The notes beneath the pieces were generated by a model. It saw nothing but the letters and a program-made list of their open reading frames with translations. It ran no database searches and was not told where the DNA came from. From the NCBI RefSeq assembly GCF_001509795.1, contig NZ_LLZN01000043.1, positions 8,492-72,491 of the forward strand: a stretch of 64,000 bases of DNA, given 5' to 3'. The position numbers and the translations under genes are program-made. Below, piece after piece: positions 51,414-60,424 of the stretch. Numbering within the stretch: position 1 is the stretch's first letter; every line of letters starts with the position of its first letter. This DNA is from Streptomyces sp. NRRL WC-3605 (GTDB taxonomy: Bacteria; Actinomycetota; Actinomycetes; Streptomycetales; Streptomycetaceae).

Positions 51414-51989
51414 ATGCGCAAGCTGGTCTACACCGGATTCATGTCGCTCGACGGCGTGCTGGACTCGCCCGGTGGTCCCGAGGAAGGGCACCGCAGCGGC
51501 GGCTGGGTCGTGAAGGACCTGGAGTTCGTCCCGGAGGCCTGGTCGCTGAAGGGTGAGGAGCTTGCCGACACGACGGCGCTGATGTTCGGCCGTCGCAGCT
51601 ACGAGGCGTTCGCACCGATCTGGCCCGCCTCCGAGGACCACGCCTCCTACAAGGAGCTGCCCAAGTACGTCGTGTCGAGCACGCTGTCGGAAGACGCCCT
51701 CGTCGAGGGCTGGGGGTCCCAGACCGTCCTGCGCACGACGGAGGATGTGGCCAAGCTCAAGGAGGGCGACGGCGGCTCCATCTACATCCACGGCAGCGCC
51801 GAACTCGCGCGGCGGCTGTCGGAGGCCGGCCTGATCGACCAGTACAACCTGCTCGTCTTCCCGGTCCTCCTCGGCGCCGGCAAGAGCCTGTTCCACCGGG
51901 CCGACCAGGACAAGCAGATGCTGTCCCTGCGGGAGTCGGAGAGCTACTCCAACGGCATCCTGAAGCTGGTCTACGACGTCCGACGCTGA
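51414..51989 (+). CDS. Dihydrofolate reductase/RibD C-terminal-like reductase
   Basis: A 191-residue RibD_C family protein: KLVYTGFMSLDGVLDSPGGP, ALMFGRRSYEAFAPIW (cofactor-proximal), YIHGSAELARRLSEAGLIDQ, FPVLLGAGKSLF. Such stand-alone DHFR-like proteins are NADPH reductases of uncertain substrate. GAGGAG sets ATG 51414. Its end overlaps that of the convergent AraC gene by 19 bases. Confidence 0.9.
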   Translation: MRKLVYTGFMSLDGVLDSPGGPEEGHRSGGWVVKDLEFVPEAWSLKGEELADTTALMFGRRSYEAFAPIWPASEDHASYKELPKYVVSSTLSEDALVEGWGSQTVLRTTEDVAKLKEGDGGSIYIHGSAELARRLSEAGLIDQYNLLVFPVLLGAGKSLFHRADQDKQMLSLRESESYSNGILKLVYDVRR

Positions 51990-52714
51990 CCCAGGTCGAG
52001 TGCGATCGGGCCGCCCGCGCCGTCGCGCAGTTGTCCGGCGGTGCGACCCACGTACGCGCGCAGGGCACGGGCGAGGTGCGGCTCGTCGAAGTAGTCGAGC
52101 TTGGCGACGACGTCGACTGCCGTGGCACCGGCCGCCAGCAGCTCCGCCGCCGTACGGGCCCGTTCGATCTGCCGTACCGCTCCCCGTGTCAGTCCCGTGG
52201 CTGCCCGGAAGCGGCGCTCGACGGTACGGCCGGACACGTCCGGTTCGTGGCCGCGCAGCACCTCGGCCACGAGCGGGTCGCGCACCACGATCCCGGCTTC
52301 GACCAGTCGGTCGACCAAGGCCTCGGCGTCGTCGGCGCCGGGTGTCTGCCAGCGGGCACCGTCCAGTCGGAACGTCCGGCGGGTCGTGTCCGGGAGTTCC
52401 GCGCCCCCATCGACCAGTCGCGGTGTGGGCAGGGCTCGCAGCGAGGTACCGACGGCGAACTCGATGCCGGTGAACGCGGCGCCTTCCGGGACGGGTGCCG
52501 TGCTCGTCCGGGTCTCCGGGCCGGTGACCGCCGCGTAGTGCCGGCCGTCCTGCTCCCAGAACACCAGGCCCCAGCGCACACCGGCGACGGACGTCATCGT
52601 CGTGACCTGCTCGCTGGTGCAGGTCCACACACTGTCGACCCACGGTGAGTCCGACTGCCGTATCCCGAAGCGCAGCTCCACCCCCGCAGGATACGGCTGG
52701 CGGGCCGCAGGCAC
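51971..52714 (-). CDS. AraC-family transcriptional regulator
   Basis: About 247 residues. The N-terminal half is a sensor region (VWTCTSEQVTTMTSVAGVRW, GLVFWEQDGRHYAAVTGPET). The C-terminal AraC HTH (about 160-235) reads GRTVERRFRAATGLTRGAVR, QIERARTAAELLAAGATAVD, VVAKLDYFDEPHLARALRAY. A GTG 11 codons further in (52681, VELRFGIRQ) matches the usual family start and may be the real one. It overlaps the DHFR-like gene tail to tail, a common arrangement for this regulator/reductase pair. Confidence 0.85.
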   Translation of the reverse strand: MPAARQPYPAGVELRFGIRQSDSPWVDSVWTCTSEQVTTMTSVAGVRWGLVFWEQDGRHYAAVTGPETRTSTAPVPEGAAFTGIEFAVGTSLRALPTPRLVDGGAELPDTTRRTFRLDGARWQTPGADDAEALVDRLVEAGIVVRDPLVAEVLRGHEPDVSGRTVERRFRAATGLTRGAVRQIERARTAAELLAAGATAVDVVAKLDYFDEPHLARALRAYVGRTAGQLRDGAGGPIALDLGQRRTS

Positions 52715-52750
52715 CGGCCGTCAGCGGAACCCGGGCCGACCCGGTCCTCT

Positions 52751-53011
52751 TCAGACGCGGGCGAGCTCCGCCGCGCCGAAGGAGACGTCGAAGCGGTCGC
52801 ACCAGATGCTGACGCTGGTGTAGCGGGCGGGGTCGACGTCGTCGGGGAGGACGTAGTTCTGGCTTCCCTTGTTGCCCTTGAGCCTGCCCAGGCTGACGTA
52901 CTCGCCGTCGTCGAAGACGCGCCAGCCGGCCGTACCCTCCTTCACGGGTGCGTCGGTCAGCCACACCCGAAGGTCCGGCCCATTGCTGGTGTCCAGGTTC
53001 TCCAGCCGCAC
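52751..53011 (-). CDS. DM13-domain protein, N-terminally truncated
   Basis: Eighty-six residues covering most of a DM13 domain: LENLDTSNGPDLRVWLTDAP, YVSLGRLKGNKGSQNYVLPD, YTSVSIWCDRFDVSFGAAEL. DM13 proteins are normally exported and often redox-linked, with a signal peptide and the first strands of the domain before this point. Here the frame continues upstream as RKDSVSRVV without a signal peptide or ribosome binding site. I read it as a truncated gene that may be non-functional. Confidence 0.6.
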   Translation of the reverse strand: MRLENLDTSNGPDLRVWLTDAPVKEGTAGWRVFDDGEYVSLGRLKGNKGSQNYVLPDDVDPARYTSVSIWCDRFDVSFGAAELARV

Positions 53012-53118
53012 GACGCGGGAGACGGAATCCTTACGGCGCCGGCCGGGCCCATTCCCCGGGGGGCGGGAACCGCGGGTCGGCCTGGCAGACTGTTCACCAC
53101 CTGGGGGGGGAGATCGTC

Positions 53119-54708
53119 ATGCCGGACGAACTGAACGTCCACCGCGTACTCGGCGACCAGCCGTTCGCCGAGATCGGTCGGCCGGTGTGGGCGGTGACGG
53201 ACTCGCCTCACCGTTGCGTCGTCGTCGCCGGTGACCTCGGGCACGTCATGTGGCGCGGTACCGGCCAGTGGTTCGGTCACCGGATCGGTGTGTACGAGGC
53301 CGGCACCCTGCGTCCTCGCCACGTCGTCGCCTCCCGCCACCCCGTATGTGCCGTAGAACCCCACCCCGAGCTGCCGCTCGTCGCCGTCGGTACGGGGCGC
53401 TACGACGGCTCGTGGGACTTCGAGGGAGAGCTGCTCCTGCTGCACCTGGAGACCGGCCGCGTCACCAACCTGCTGAGCAAGAGCCGCCAAGTACGCCATC
53501 TGCGATGGCTGGAGGACGGCAGGCTCGCGATGCTGCTGTCCCCCGAGGACAAGGACGGCGGCTTCCGCAAGGGTTTCGAGCTCGCCGTCGCCGCGGACGA
53601 CTGGCTGTCCGCTCCGTCCGGTCTGATCGACCCCGACCGCGCACGCCATCCCATGGTCGAGAGCGGACTTCTGCACGATCCGCGGGTGGAGGACACGCTC
53701 GCTCGTCTCACGCAGGGACGTTGGCGGCGGCGCGCGGAGGTGCGGGACCTCGCGGTGCTCGCGGACGGCCGGGTGCTCGCCACCGGCCGGCACACGGACC
53801 TCGAGTGCTGGGATCCGTCGGGCGGGCTGACATGGGCGCTCCCCGCTGCCGGGGAGGGCAGCGTCCGTGTCGAGGCGGCCCCGGACGGCGGGTCGGCGTG
53901 GGTGACCTACCGGGGCTACCAGCGCGACGAGGTGACGGGCCGGCAGGCCGACCGCGGCACCACCGTCCGGCGGATAGCGACGGCGGACGGCCGTGTGGTG
54001 GACCTCGTGGACATGCCGTCTGCCCCGGCACCGTCCGCCACACGCGAGGGCTGGCTCGCCCTGTGCCCGCGAGGCCGCACGGCACACGCGGCACGCCTGC
54101 TCGCCCCCGCACACCAGGAAGTGGCACGCCTCGCCCTGGCACCCAACCACTCCAACTCCCCGGCTCTGCGGGTCAGACACAGCACCCGTCTGCTGTACGT
54201 GGACGGTCCCGGCCCGGACGGCGACGCGCCGTGGATCAACGTGATCGAGCCTCCCGGCGAGCAGGGTCAGGCCGTCCTGCGCGCCCTGTTCCCCTTGCAC
54301 TGGGACCCGGCGTCGACGCTCCAGCCCTGGTGCGGGCCCGCCGTCGAACTGACGGACGCCCTCGTCCACGCGGGCCGGTCGTATCGACGGGGCGCCACCT
54401 ACGCCGAGGCTCGCGAGGGCACGTACGTCGTGAGCCGGGGGCTGCCGGACGGGGCGGCACGCTGGGTGTACGAGACGGACAAGCCGCTCGCGGACCTCGA
54501 CGGCGACGAGCAAAGGGTCTACGTCGCCTTCCTCACCGGTGAGGTGGAGATCCTGGACTCGGCGACCGGCGAGGTGCGCGCCCGGCACACCCTGAGCGTT
54601 CACGGCCACCCGGTCACACCGATGTCCGTGGCGTACCGGTCGGATCAGCGGCGCTTGGTGGTCGGGACGGTGGACGGGCGGATCCTGGACTGTTCGGTCC
54701 CGGAGTGA
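53119..54708 (+). CDS. WD40-like beta-propeller hypothetical protein
   Basis: A 529-residue soluble protein built of repeated four-strand blades, such as VWAVTDSPHRCVVVAGDLGH, VCAVEPHPELPLVAVGTGRY, LRWLEDGRLAMLLSPEDK, LAVLADGRVLATGRHTDLEC and VAYRSDQRRLVVGTVDGRIL. No signal peptide or catalytic motif is seen. A run of eight G lies just before the gene (53103-53110) with GGGGGAG as ribosome binding site for ATG 53119. The role is unknown; a protein-interaction scaffold is likely. Confidence 0.78.
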   Translation: MPDELNVHRVLGDQPFAEIGRPVWAVTDSPHRCVVVAGDLGHVMWRGTGQWFGHRIGVYEAGTLRPRHVVASRHPVCAVEPHPELPLVAVGTGRYDGSWDFEGELLLLHLETGRVTNLLSKSRQVRHLRWLEDGRLAMLLSPEDKDGGFRKGFELAVAADDWLSAPSGLIDPDRARHPMVESGLLHDPRVEDTLARLTQGRWRRRAEVRDLAVLADGRVLATGRHTDLECWDPSGGLTWALPAAGEGSVRVEAAPDGGSAWVTYRGYQRDEVTGRQADRGTTVRRIATADGRVVDLVDMPSAPAPSATREGWLALCPRGRTAHAARLLAPAHQEVARLALAPNHSNSPALRVRHSTRLLYVDGPGPDGDAPWINVIEPPGEQGQAVLRALFPLHWDPASTLQPWCGPAVELTDALVHAGRSYRRGATYAEAREGTYVVSRGLPDGAARWVYETDKPLADLDGDEQRVYVAFLTGEVEILDSATGEVRARHTLSVHGHPVTPMSVAYRSDQRRLVVGTVDGRILDCSVPE

Positions 54709-54736
54709 CCGGAGCGGTTCAGGTGACGCCCTGCTC

Positions 54737-55933
54737 TCAGACGAACGCGCTCTCTCCGGTGATCGCCTTGCCGACGATCAGGGTGTTCATCTCCCTGGTG
54801 CCCTCGAAGGAGTAGATCGCCTCCGCGTCGGCGAAGAAGCGTGCGACGTCGTAGTCCAGGACGATGCCGTTGCCTCCGAAGATCTCCCGTGCCCAGGCCA
54901 CGACCTCCCGCATACGAGCGGTGACGTGGGCCTTCGCCAGTGAGGAGTGCTCGTCGCGGAACACACCGGAGTCCTGCAGCCGGGCCAGTTGCAGGAGCAT
55001 GCCCCAGCTCGACGTGATGTTGCCCAGGCTCTTCACCAGCAGGTCCTGGACGAGCTGGAAGCCCGCGACCGGCCGGCCGAACTGCTGGCGTTCGGTGGCG
55101 TAGCGCAGTGCCAGTTCGTAGGCGCCGATCATCACGCCGAGCGCCTGCCAGGCGACGCCGCTGCGGGTGGCACGCAGGATCTCGGCCACGTCGCGGAAGG
55201 ACGAGATGTTCTGCAGCCGGTCGGCCTCCGGTACGCGGACGTCCTCCAGGGTGATGTCCGCGTTCTCGACCATGCGCAGCGAGGTCTTGTTCTCGATCCT
55301 CTCCGCCGTGAAGCCCGGGGTGTCCTTGCCGACGACGAAGCCCTTGACCTGGTCGTCCTCGACGTCGCGTGCATAGACCACCACGAGGTCGGCGAAGGTC
55401 GCGTTGCCTATCCAGCGCTTGGCGCCGCTGAGCACCCACGTGTCGCCGTCGCGCCGGGCCGTGGTGCCCATGCCGGCCGCGATGTCGGAACCGTCGAGCG
55501 GCTCGGTGAGCGCGAACGCGCCGATGGTGTCCATCCTGGCCATCCCGGGCAGCCAGCGGTCACGCTGGGCCTGGTCGCCGCCGGCCTGCACGGAGTACAT
55601 CGCGAGCCCGTTGTGGACTCCGAAGAAGGTGGCGACCGAGGCGTCGACCCGGCTCATCTCCATCGCCATCATTCCGGTCAGCAGGTGGCTGGCGGCGGGC
55701 GCGTGGTCGTCGCCGTACCCCTCGTACGGCAGTCCGACCAGCCCGCTGTCCCGGAATCTGCCGATCAGTTCCCTGGGGAAGACGCCCTCCGCCCAGTGCT
55801 CGGCCACCAGCGGCGCCACCTGGTCCCGCATGAACTCGCGCGTCCTGAGCAGGGTCTTGCGCTCCTCCGGCGGCAGGGCGCCTTCGAAGTCGTAGAAGTC
55901 GGCGGCGTTCTGGGCATCCGTATGCGTCGTCAT
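54737..55933 (-). CDS. Acyl-CoA dehydrogenase (glutaryl-CoA dehydrogenase-like)
   Basis: A 398-residue FAD enzyme with the three acyl-CoA dehydrogenase domains. It has FALTEPLDGSDIAAGMGTTA (FAD/substrate), WIGNATFADLVVVYARD, and the C-terminal YSFEGTREMNTLIVGKAITG, where the Glu of FEGT matches the catalytic base of glutaryl-CoA dehydrogenase. It oxidises an acyl-CoA at C2-C3, passing electrons to ETF. No ETF or CoA ligase is adjacent, so the substrate is open. Confidence 0.9.
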   Translation of the reverse strand: MTTHTDAQNAADFYDFEGALPPEERKTLLRTREFMRDQVAPLVAEHWAEGVFPRELIGRFRDSGLVGLPYEGYGDDHAPAASHLLTGMMAMEMSRVDASVATFFGVHNGLAMYSVQAGGDQAQRDRWLPGMARMDTIGAFALTEPLDGSDIAAGMGTTARRDGDTWVLSGAKRWIGNATFADLVVVYARDVEDDQVKGFVVGKDTPGFTAERIENKTSLRMVENADITLEDVRVPEADRLQNISSFRDVAEILRATRSGVAWQALGVMIGAYELALRYATERQQFGRPVAGFQLVQDLLVKSLGNITSSWGMLLQLARLQDSGVFRDEHSSLAKAHVTARMREVVAWAREIFGGNGIVLDYDVARFFADAEAIYSFEGTREMNTLIVGKAITGESAFV

Positions 55934-56124
55934 GGAGGGCGTCTTCCACGCTTCCGCCGCGTGATGCGCGTGATGCGCGTGATGGCATCGCCGGCGCCCG
56001 CCGCAGCGGTTGTCGAGGCGTAGCAGCGGGACGTCTGGGGCGTGAGGCGTGTCGCGCCAGGGCGTGATTCCGGGTGGCTGACGGTCTCTCGGAAGCCGAC
56101 CTCAGGTCGCGCGCCGGCGCAGGG

Positions 56125-57078
56125 TCACTGAGGGGGCCGGGAACGACGGGGGTCGGAGCTGTAGGCGTCCCAGTCGGCGCGCCCGCCCGCGCCCATCACC
56201 CCGATGTCGACGGCGAGCTCCTCGGCGGTCGATCGTCGCAGCTCGCGACGGGCCACGCGGGTGACCACGGCGGGAAACAGCGGCCGCAGGGGCTGGCACC
56301 ACCGCAGCCAGGGCGGAGCGTAGATCTGGAGGGCCCGGCGGTGGACTCCGGCGGTGAGCCACCCGGCGACCTGGTCGGGGCTGTGCACGCGGCGGGCGAA
56401 CCACGGCTGGTGGCTCCGCAGGGCCCGCAGGACCGGGTGATCGTCCAGTCCGCTGATCATGTCGGTGCCGGTCCAGTGCACGTAGGCGATGCCTACGGTG
56501 ACGCCGTCGGGCTCGACCTCGCCGCGCAGGGCCCGGGCGAAGGACTCCGCACCGGCCTTGGAGGCGCAGTAGGCGCTCATCATGGGTGCCGAGCCGAAAG
56601 CGGCGGTCGAGGCGATCTGCAGGAAGTATCCGTGTGTGCGGGCCAGCTGCGGCAGGAAGGCGCGGGCGGTGTTGGCCGCGCCGATGAGGTTGACGTCGAT
56701 GACACGCCGCCACAGGTCGGCGTCCGTCTGCCGGAACGGGCCGCCCGCCGCCACGCCCGCGTTCGCGACGACCACGGACGCGTCTCCCAGCTCCCGCGCG
56801 ACCTGCTCCGCCGCGCGGTCGAGTGCGTCCTGGTCGGTGACGTCGGCCTCGACACACAGGGTCGGGCCGGGAAGTACCGCCGCCGTCTGGTGGAGGGACC
56901 GCTCCTCGCGTCCCAGTAGTGCGACGTGCATACCGACGCCGGACAATTGCCGAGCCAGGGCCGAGCCGATGCCGCGGGCGGCCCCGGTGATGACCGCGAC
57001 CCGCCCTCGCAGAGGGTCGTGGACGGCCTCGTCGTGCATACGGTTCTCGCTCTCCACTGCTGCGACATGACGGCGCAT
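56125..57078 (-). CDS. Short-chain dehydrogenase/reductase with C-terminal extension
   Basis: A 317-residue SDR: VAVITGAARGIGSALARQLS, VVVANAGVAAGGPF (NAAG variant), catalytic Ser in IASTAAFGSA, and AYCASKAG (Tyr/Lys). The C-terminal extension of roughly 90 residues is rich in Arg and Trp (YAPPWLRWCQPLRPLFPAVV), as in fatty-acyl or steroid SDRs that associate with membranes. GGAGGG upstream supports ATG 57078, with ATG 57039 an alternative. Confidence 0.85.
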   Translation of the reverse strand: MRRHVAAVESENRMHDEAVHDPLRGRVAVITGAARGIGSALARQLSGVGMHVALLGREERSLHQTAAVLPGPTLCVEADVTDQDALDRAAEQVARELGDASVVVANAGVAAGGPFRQTDADLWRRVIDVNLIGAANTARAFLPQLARTHGYFLQIASTAAFGSAPMMSAYCASKAGAESFARALRGEVEPDGVTVGIAYVHWTGTDMISGLDDHPVLRALRSHQPWFARRVHSPDQVAGWLTAGVHRRALQIYAPPWLRWCQPLRPLFPAVVTRVARRELRRSTAEELAVDIGVMGAGGRADWDAYSSDPRRSRPPQ

Positions 57079-57364
57079 TCTGCGTGTGCCCTCCCTGGCA
57101 CCGGGGCGGCTGAAACCCCGGCCGGCGTCCTCTCATCCCTTCGGGCCCCTTCAGCGGCGTCAGCCTCCGGCCGCCGAGGGCCCGTGACGTATTCGCCGAG
57201 CGGGGAGACCACGGATGCACGTGTGCGCACGCCGAGCATCGGCGTCCGGCGATGATCACGGGTCGGACGCCTCGCGCCCGGCAGAGGTCACCCGGGGTCG
57301 GGGCGGCGCGGTGTGCGGGTGTACTCTGCCGCGACGACCCCAACCCCCGTACGAGGACCGACTG

Positions 57365-58180
57365 ATGAGCCGAGCACTGGTGAACGGCGCCATGCTCCGT
57401 TACGACGACACCGGCCCGTCGACGGGGCTGCCGGTCCTCCTGATCCACGGGCACCCCTTCAACCGCACCCTGTGGGCTCCGCAGAGCGAGCGGCTGGCCG
57501 CGGCCGGCTACCGCGTCATCACCCCGGACCTGCGGGGATACGGCGACAGCGACATCACTCCGGGAAGGGTGTACCTGTCCGACTTCGCGGACGACCTCGT
57601 CGGCCTCCTGGACTCCCTCGGCATCGAGCAGGCAGTCGTCGGCGGTGTCTCCATGGGCGGCCAGATCGCCATGGAAGTACACCGCCGCCACGCCCGCCGC
57701 GTAGGCGCTCTCGTCCTCTCGGACACCTCGGCGCCCGCCGAGACCGCCGACGGCAAGGCGTTCCGCAACCGCCTGGCCGACCGGTTGCTCGCCGAGGGCA
57801 TGGCCGGCTACGCGGACGAGGTCATCGACAAGATGCTGGCCGCGTACAACGTCACCGCTCTGCCGGACGTGGCCGCGCGCGTGCTGGCGATGATGCGTGC
57901 CACCGATCCCCGCGGTGCCGCGGCCGCCCTGCGCGGCCGGGCCGAACGGCCCGACTACCGGGAGACGCTCGCCGGTGTGCGGTGCCCGGTGCTGATCGTC
58001 GCCGGTGCCGACGACGTCTTCACCCCGGTGTCCGACGCCGAAGCCATCAGGCACCTGGTGCCGCACGCCGTCCTGTGCGTCATCGACGGCGCCGGGCACC
58101 TTCCGGGCGCCGAGCGGCCGGAACGCTTCAACGAGGCCCTGCTGCGGTTCCTGCGGACACACGCCGCCAACCTGGCCTGA
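57365..58180 (+). CDS. Alpha/beta hydrolase
   Basis: A 271-residue hydrolase: LLIHGHPFNRTLWAPQ (oxyanion HGHP), nucleophile elbow GGVSMGGQ, acid in VAGADDVFTP and histidine in GAGHLPGAE. The family includes esterases, haloperoxidase-like enzymes and 3-oxoadipate enol-lactonases; the pattern here is closest to the last two. A small conserved gene follows 20 bases downstream. Confidence 0.9.
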   Translation: MSRALVNGAMLRYDDTGPSTGLPVLLIHGHPFNRTLWAPQSERLAAAGYRVITPDLRGYGDSDITPGRVYLSDFADDLVGLLDSLGIEQAVVGGVSMGGQIAMEVHRRHARRVGALVLSDTSAPAETADGKAFRNRLADRLLAEGMAGYADEVIDKMLAAYNVTALPDVAARVLAMMRATDPRGAAAALRGRAERPDYRETLAGVRCPVLIVAGADDVFTPVSDAEAIRHLVPHAVLCVIDGAGHLPGAERPERFNEALLRFLRTHAANLA

Positions 58181-58200
58181 CACCGGACCACCACCGTCAC

Positions 58201-58530
58201 ATGTCCCCCGGCAGAGAGCGCACGCTCAACGGCAGCTGGATCTTCGAAGCGAACCTGCGGCCCTTCTGCGAAGCGGTCGCGGAGTTCTCCGGATATTCGT
58301 TCGGCGACTCGGACTGGCTGGCCGTCGAAACCGCTCTGCCCGGGACGGACGTCGACCAGGACACCTGGTACGACTACCCGCTGCACGGCCCCGTGCCCGT
58401 GACGCTGCACATCGCCGCCGACCCGGGCTCCTCCGTGGTCGTCGTCGACGTCACGGGCCTGACCGAGGACAGCGTACGAACTCAGATCGAAGCGGCGCTG
58501 TTCATCTTCGCGACGTGGCACCTCACCTGA
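58201..58530 (+). CDS. Hypothetical protein, 109 residues
   Basis: MSPGRERTLNGSWIFEANLR PFCEAVAEFSGYSFGDSDWL to LFIFATWHLT. It is acidic and soluble with no signal. The pattern (WIFEAxLRPFCEAVAEFS, DTWYDYPLHG, VVVVDVTG) looks like a conserved actinomycete hypothetical family, but I cannot name a function. It is downstream of, and probably co-transcribed with, the alpha/beta hydrolase. Confidence 0.7.
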   Translation: MSPGRERTLNGSWIFEANLRPFCEAVAEFSGYSFGDSDWLAVETALPGTDVDQDTWYDYPLHGPVPVTLHIAADPGSSVVVVDVTGLTEDSVRTQIEAALFIFATWHLT

Positions 58531-58615
58531 CAACGACCCGCTTTCCCCGAGTGTGTGCATCGGCGGACGCCCCTCTTGCTCCACAGGCCGCGCTGTGGCT
58601 GACTGACAGCGCCGC

Positions 58616-59710
58616 TCAGGCGGCCCCGGGCAGTGTCAGTCCCAGTCGGATCTGGCTGTCCGCGGTGGCCACGACGGAGGCGGCGGCGTCGCGGGGATTC
58701 CAGCCGAGCACCGACCGGGCCTTGTCGTTGCTGATCAGAGGCATCCTGCCCCCGAGGACCGCGGCGTCCCGCAGGGCCGGCTCGGTCTTCGCGGCCTCGC
58801 GGACCTCCTCGATCGTCAGCTCCCTGGAGGGCAGCAGATCGGCCGCGGCGGGGAAGTGCTCACGCAGGATCCGCGCCATGCCGAAGAGGCTGACCGCGGG
58901 CCCTCCGACCGCGATGAACCGCTCGCCGGCCGCGGCGGGGTGCCGCATGGCCCGCAGGTGCAGGTCCACGACGTCCCGTACGTCGACGACACCGAAGTAC
59001 ATGATCGGCACCACCGGCATCCGCCCGGTCAGCATGGCCTCGACGAGGCCGACCGACGCGTTCGGCCGGTCGCCCAGCTGAGGTCCGAAGATTCCGGTCG
59101 GATTGACGACCGCCAGTTCGATGTCCGTATGGGTGCGGACGTAGTCCCAGGCGGCGCGCTCGGCCAGCACCTTCGACCTGTGGTAGGCGGGCAGGCCCTC
59201 GGTGTCCGGGTCGGTCCAGTCGTCCTCCGTGTAACGGTCGTCGGGTGTGAGCGTGTAGCCGACCGCGGCGTAGGACGACGTCATCACGACCCGCGGCACC
59301 CCGGCTCCACGGGCCGCGGCGAGGACCCGCAGGGTGCCGTCGCGGGCAGGGAGGATGACGTCCTCCTCCCTCTCGGGCGGGGTGAACGGGAAGGGTGACG
59401 CGTGGTGAAGTACGTGGCGGACGCCGTCCATGGCGTCGGCCCAGCCGTGGTCGGCGGCGAGGTCCGCGACGGCGAACTCCAACCGGTCCCCGGGATCGAC
59501 GCCGGCCTGCCGCAGCGTCGCCCGGACCTCGGCCTCCTGGCCGGGCTCGCGGACCGTCACCCGGGTGCGGTGGCCCTCGTGGATCAGCCGGGCGACGGAG
59601 TGGCTGCCCAGGAACCCGGTACCGCCGGTGACGAGGACGGTCCCCCGGTCCGAGGGGGAACGGACGAAATCTTCTGTGCTCAAGGTGTTCAACGTGTTCA
59701 ACGTGTTCAA
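58616..59710 (-). CDS. NAD-dependent epimerase/dihydroflavonol reductase-like enzyme
   Basis: A 364-residue extended SDR: VLVTGGTGFLGSHSVARLIH, HHASPFPFTPPE, TSSYAAVGYT, YHRSKVLAE (Tyr/Lys), VNPTGIFGP. It resembles aldehyde/dihydroflavonol-4-reductases that reduce ketones with NADPH. It lies 5 bases beyond the MerR stop on the same strand. The likely start is a TTG inside a 9-base tandem repeat (59710), with AAGGA about 10 bases upstream; no ATG or GTG is available before the cofactor loop. Confidence 0.86.
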   Translation of the reverse strand: MNTLNTLNTLSTEDFVRSPSDRGTVLVTGGTGFLGSHSVARLIHEGHRTRVTVREPGQEAEVRATLRQAGVDPGDRLEFAVADLAADHGWADAMDGVRHVLHHASPFPFTPPEREEDVILPARDGTLRVLAAARGAGVPRVVMTSSYAAVGYTLTPDDRYTEDDWTDPDTEGLPAYHRSKVLAERAAWDYVRTHTDIELAVVNPTGIFGPQLGDRPNASVGLVEAMLTGRMPVVPIMYFGVVDVRDVVDLHLRAMRHPAAAGERFIAVGGPAVSLFGMARILREHFPAAADLLPSRELTIEEVREAAKTEPALRDAAVLGGRMPLISNDKARSVLGWNPRDAAASVVATADSQIRLGLTLPGAA

Positions 59711-59711
59711 C
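59685..59711. repeat. Three tandem 9-base repeats at the start of the epimerase gene
   Basis: GTGTTCAAC is repeated three times without change and partly continues on both sides. On the coding strand it gives TLNTLNTLNTL. Each copy offers an in-frame TTG start, so copy-number changes would keep the frame but shift the initiation site relative to the ribosome binding site. Confidence 0.85.
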
Positions 59712-59715
59712 GTGG

Positions 59716-60177
59716 TCAGTCCTTCGGTGTGATGTCGTGCATGACGCGCGTGACGTCCTCGACCGCCCGCTCCTCGGCTTCGGCGTCCCCACGGAGCCGC
59801 GCGTCCCACAGGTCGGCCTTGCGACGGAGGTAGGTCAGGCGCAGCCGCAACTGCTCGATGTCGGCGGCGAGCTTGTCCGCCTGTGCGGCGAACAGGTCCC
59901 GCTGGCCGGCTGCCGCGGAGTCTCCCTGCGCGAGCAGGTCCAGATAGCGGCGCATCCCGTTCACCGTCATGCCCGACGAACGCAGACAGGCCAGCGCCAC
60001 GACGCGTTCCGCGGTCGCCGGCTCGTAGCGGCGGTGCCCGCTGGACGCGTCCCGGGCGACCTCTCCCAGGAGGCCGATCCTCTCGTAGTAGCGCAGCGTG
60101 GGTTCGCTGAAGCCCGAGCGCCTGGCCATCTCCTGAATGGTCAGGTCCCCGGTCTCTTCTCTGGTCGCTCTCGCCAT
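59716..60177 (-). CDS. MerR-family regulator
   Basis: A 153-residue regulator: LTIQEMARRSGFSEPTLRYY, ERIGLLGEVARDASSGHRRY, VVALACLRSSGMTVNGMRRY, then a coiled coil (DKLAADIEQLRLRLTYLRRK). GGAGG sets ATG 60177, and a SoxR/MerR-type palindrome is just upstream. It is directly followed by the epimerase-like gene, so it probably controls its own operon. Confidence 0.9.
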   Translation of the reverse strand: MARATREETGDLTIQEMARRSGFSEPTLRYYERIGLLGEVARDASSGHRRYEPATAERVVALACLRSSGMTVNGMRRYLDLLAQGDSAAAGQRDLFAAQADKLAADIEQLRLRLTYLRRKADLWDARLRGDAEAEERAVEDVTRVMHDITPKD

Positions 60178-60193
60178 GCCGACAGCCTCCGAT

Positions 60194-60211
60194 ACCTCAA
60201 GCGCTTGAAGT
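60194..60211. promoter_or_regulatory. MerR-type palindromic operator
   Basis: ACCTCAAGCGCTTGAAGT is an 18-base palindrome with one mismatched pair, 17 bases before the MerR start. On the minus strand it overlaps a TTGACT -35-like element (60209-60214). Confidence 0.65.
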
Positions 60212-60424
60212 CAAGCTCGCGCTTCGCCGGCCCGGTCGCCATCGGTCACGACCGTGAGGAGTGGTGCCCGGGCACCTCAGGGGGTCAGCCGTCGCGCGAA
60301 CGGCTGCCTGGGCTGACGGCCGCCGCACGCTTGCGGCTATGTTCGAGGGAGGGAGCCAGGGGCATCACCGAGGCGCCGCTGGACGCTTCCCTCCACAGCG
60401 GTGGCGGGAGAAGGGAATGCCTCG

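Noticed and set aside
52957..54609. Minus-strand open frame of about 550 codons
   Set aside because: It mirrors the beta-propeller gene, which has the ribosome binding site, normal composition and repeat structure.
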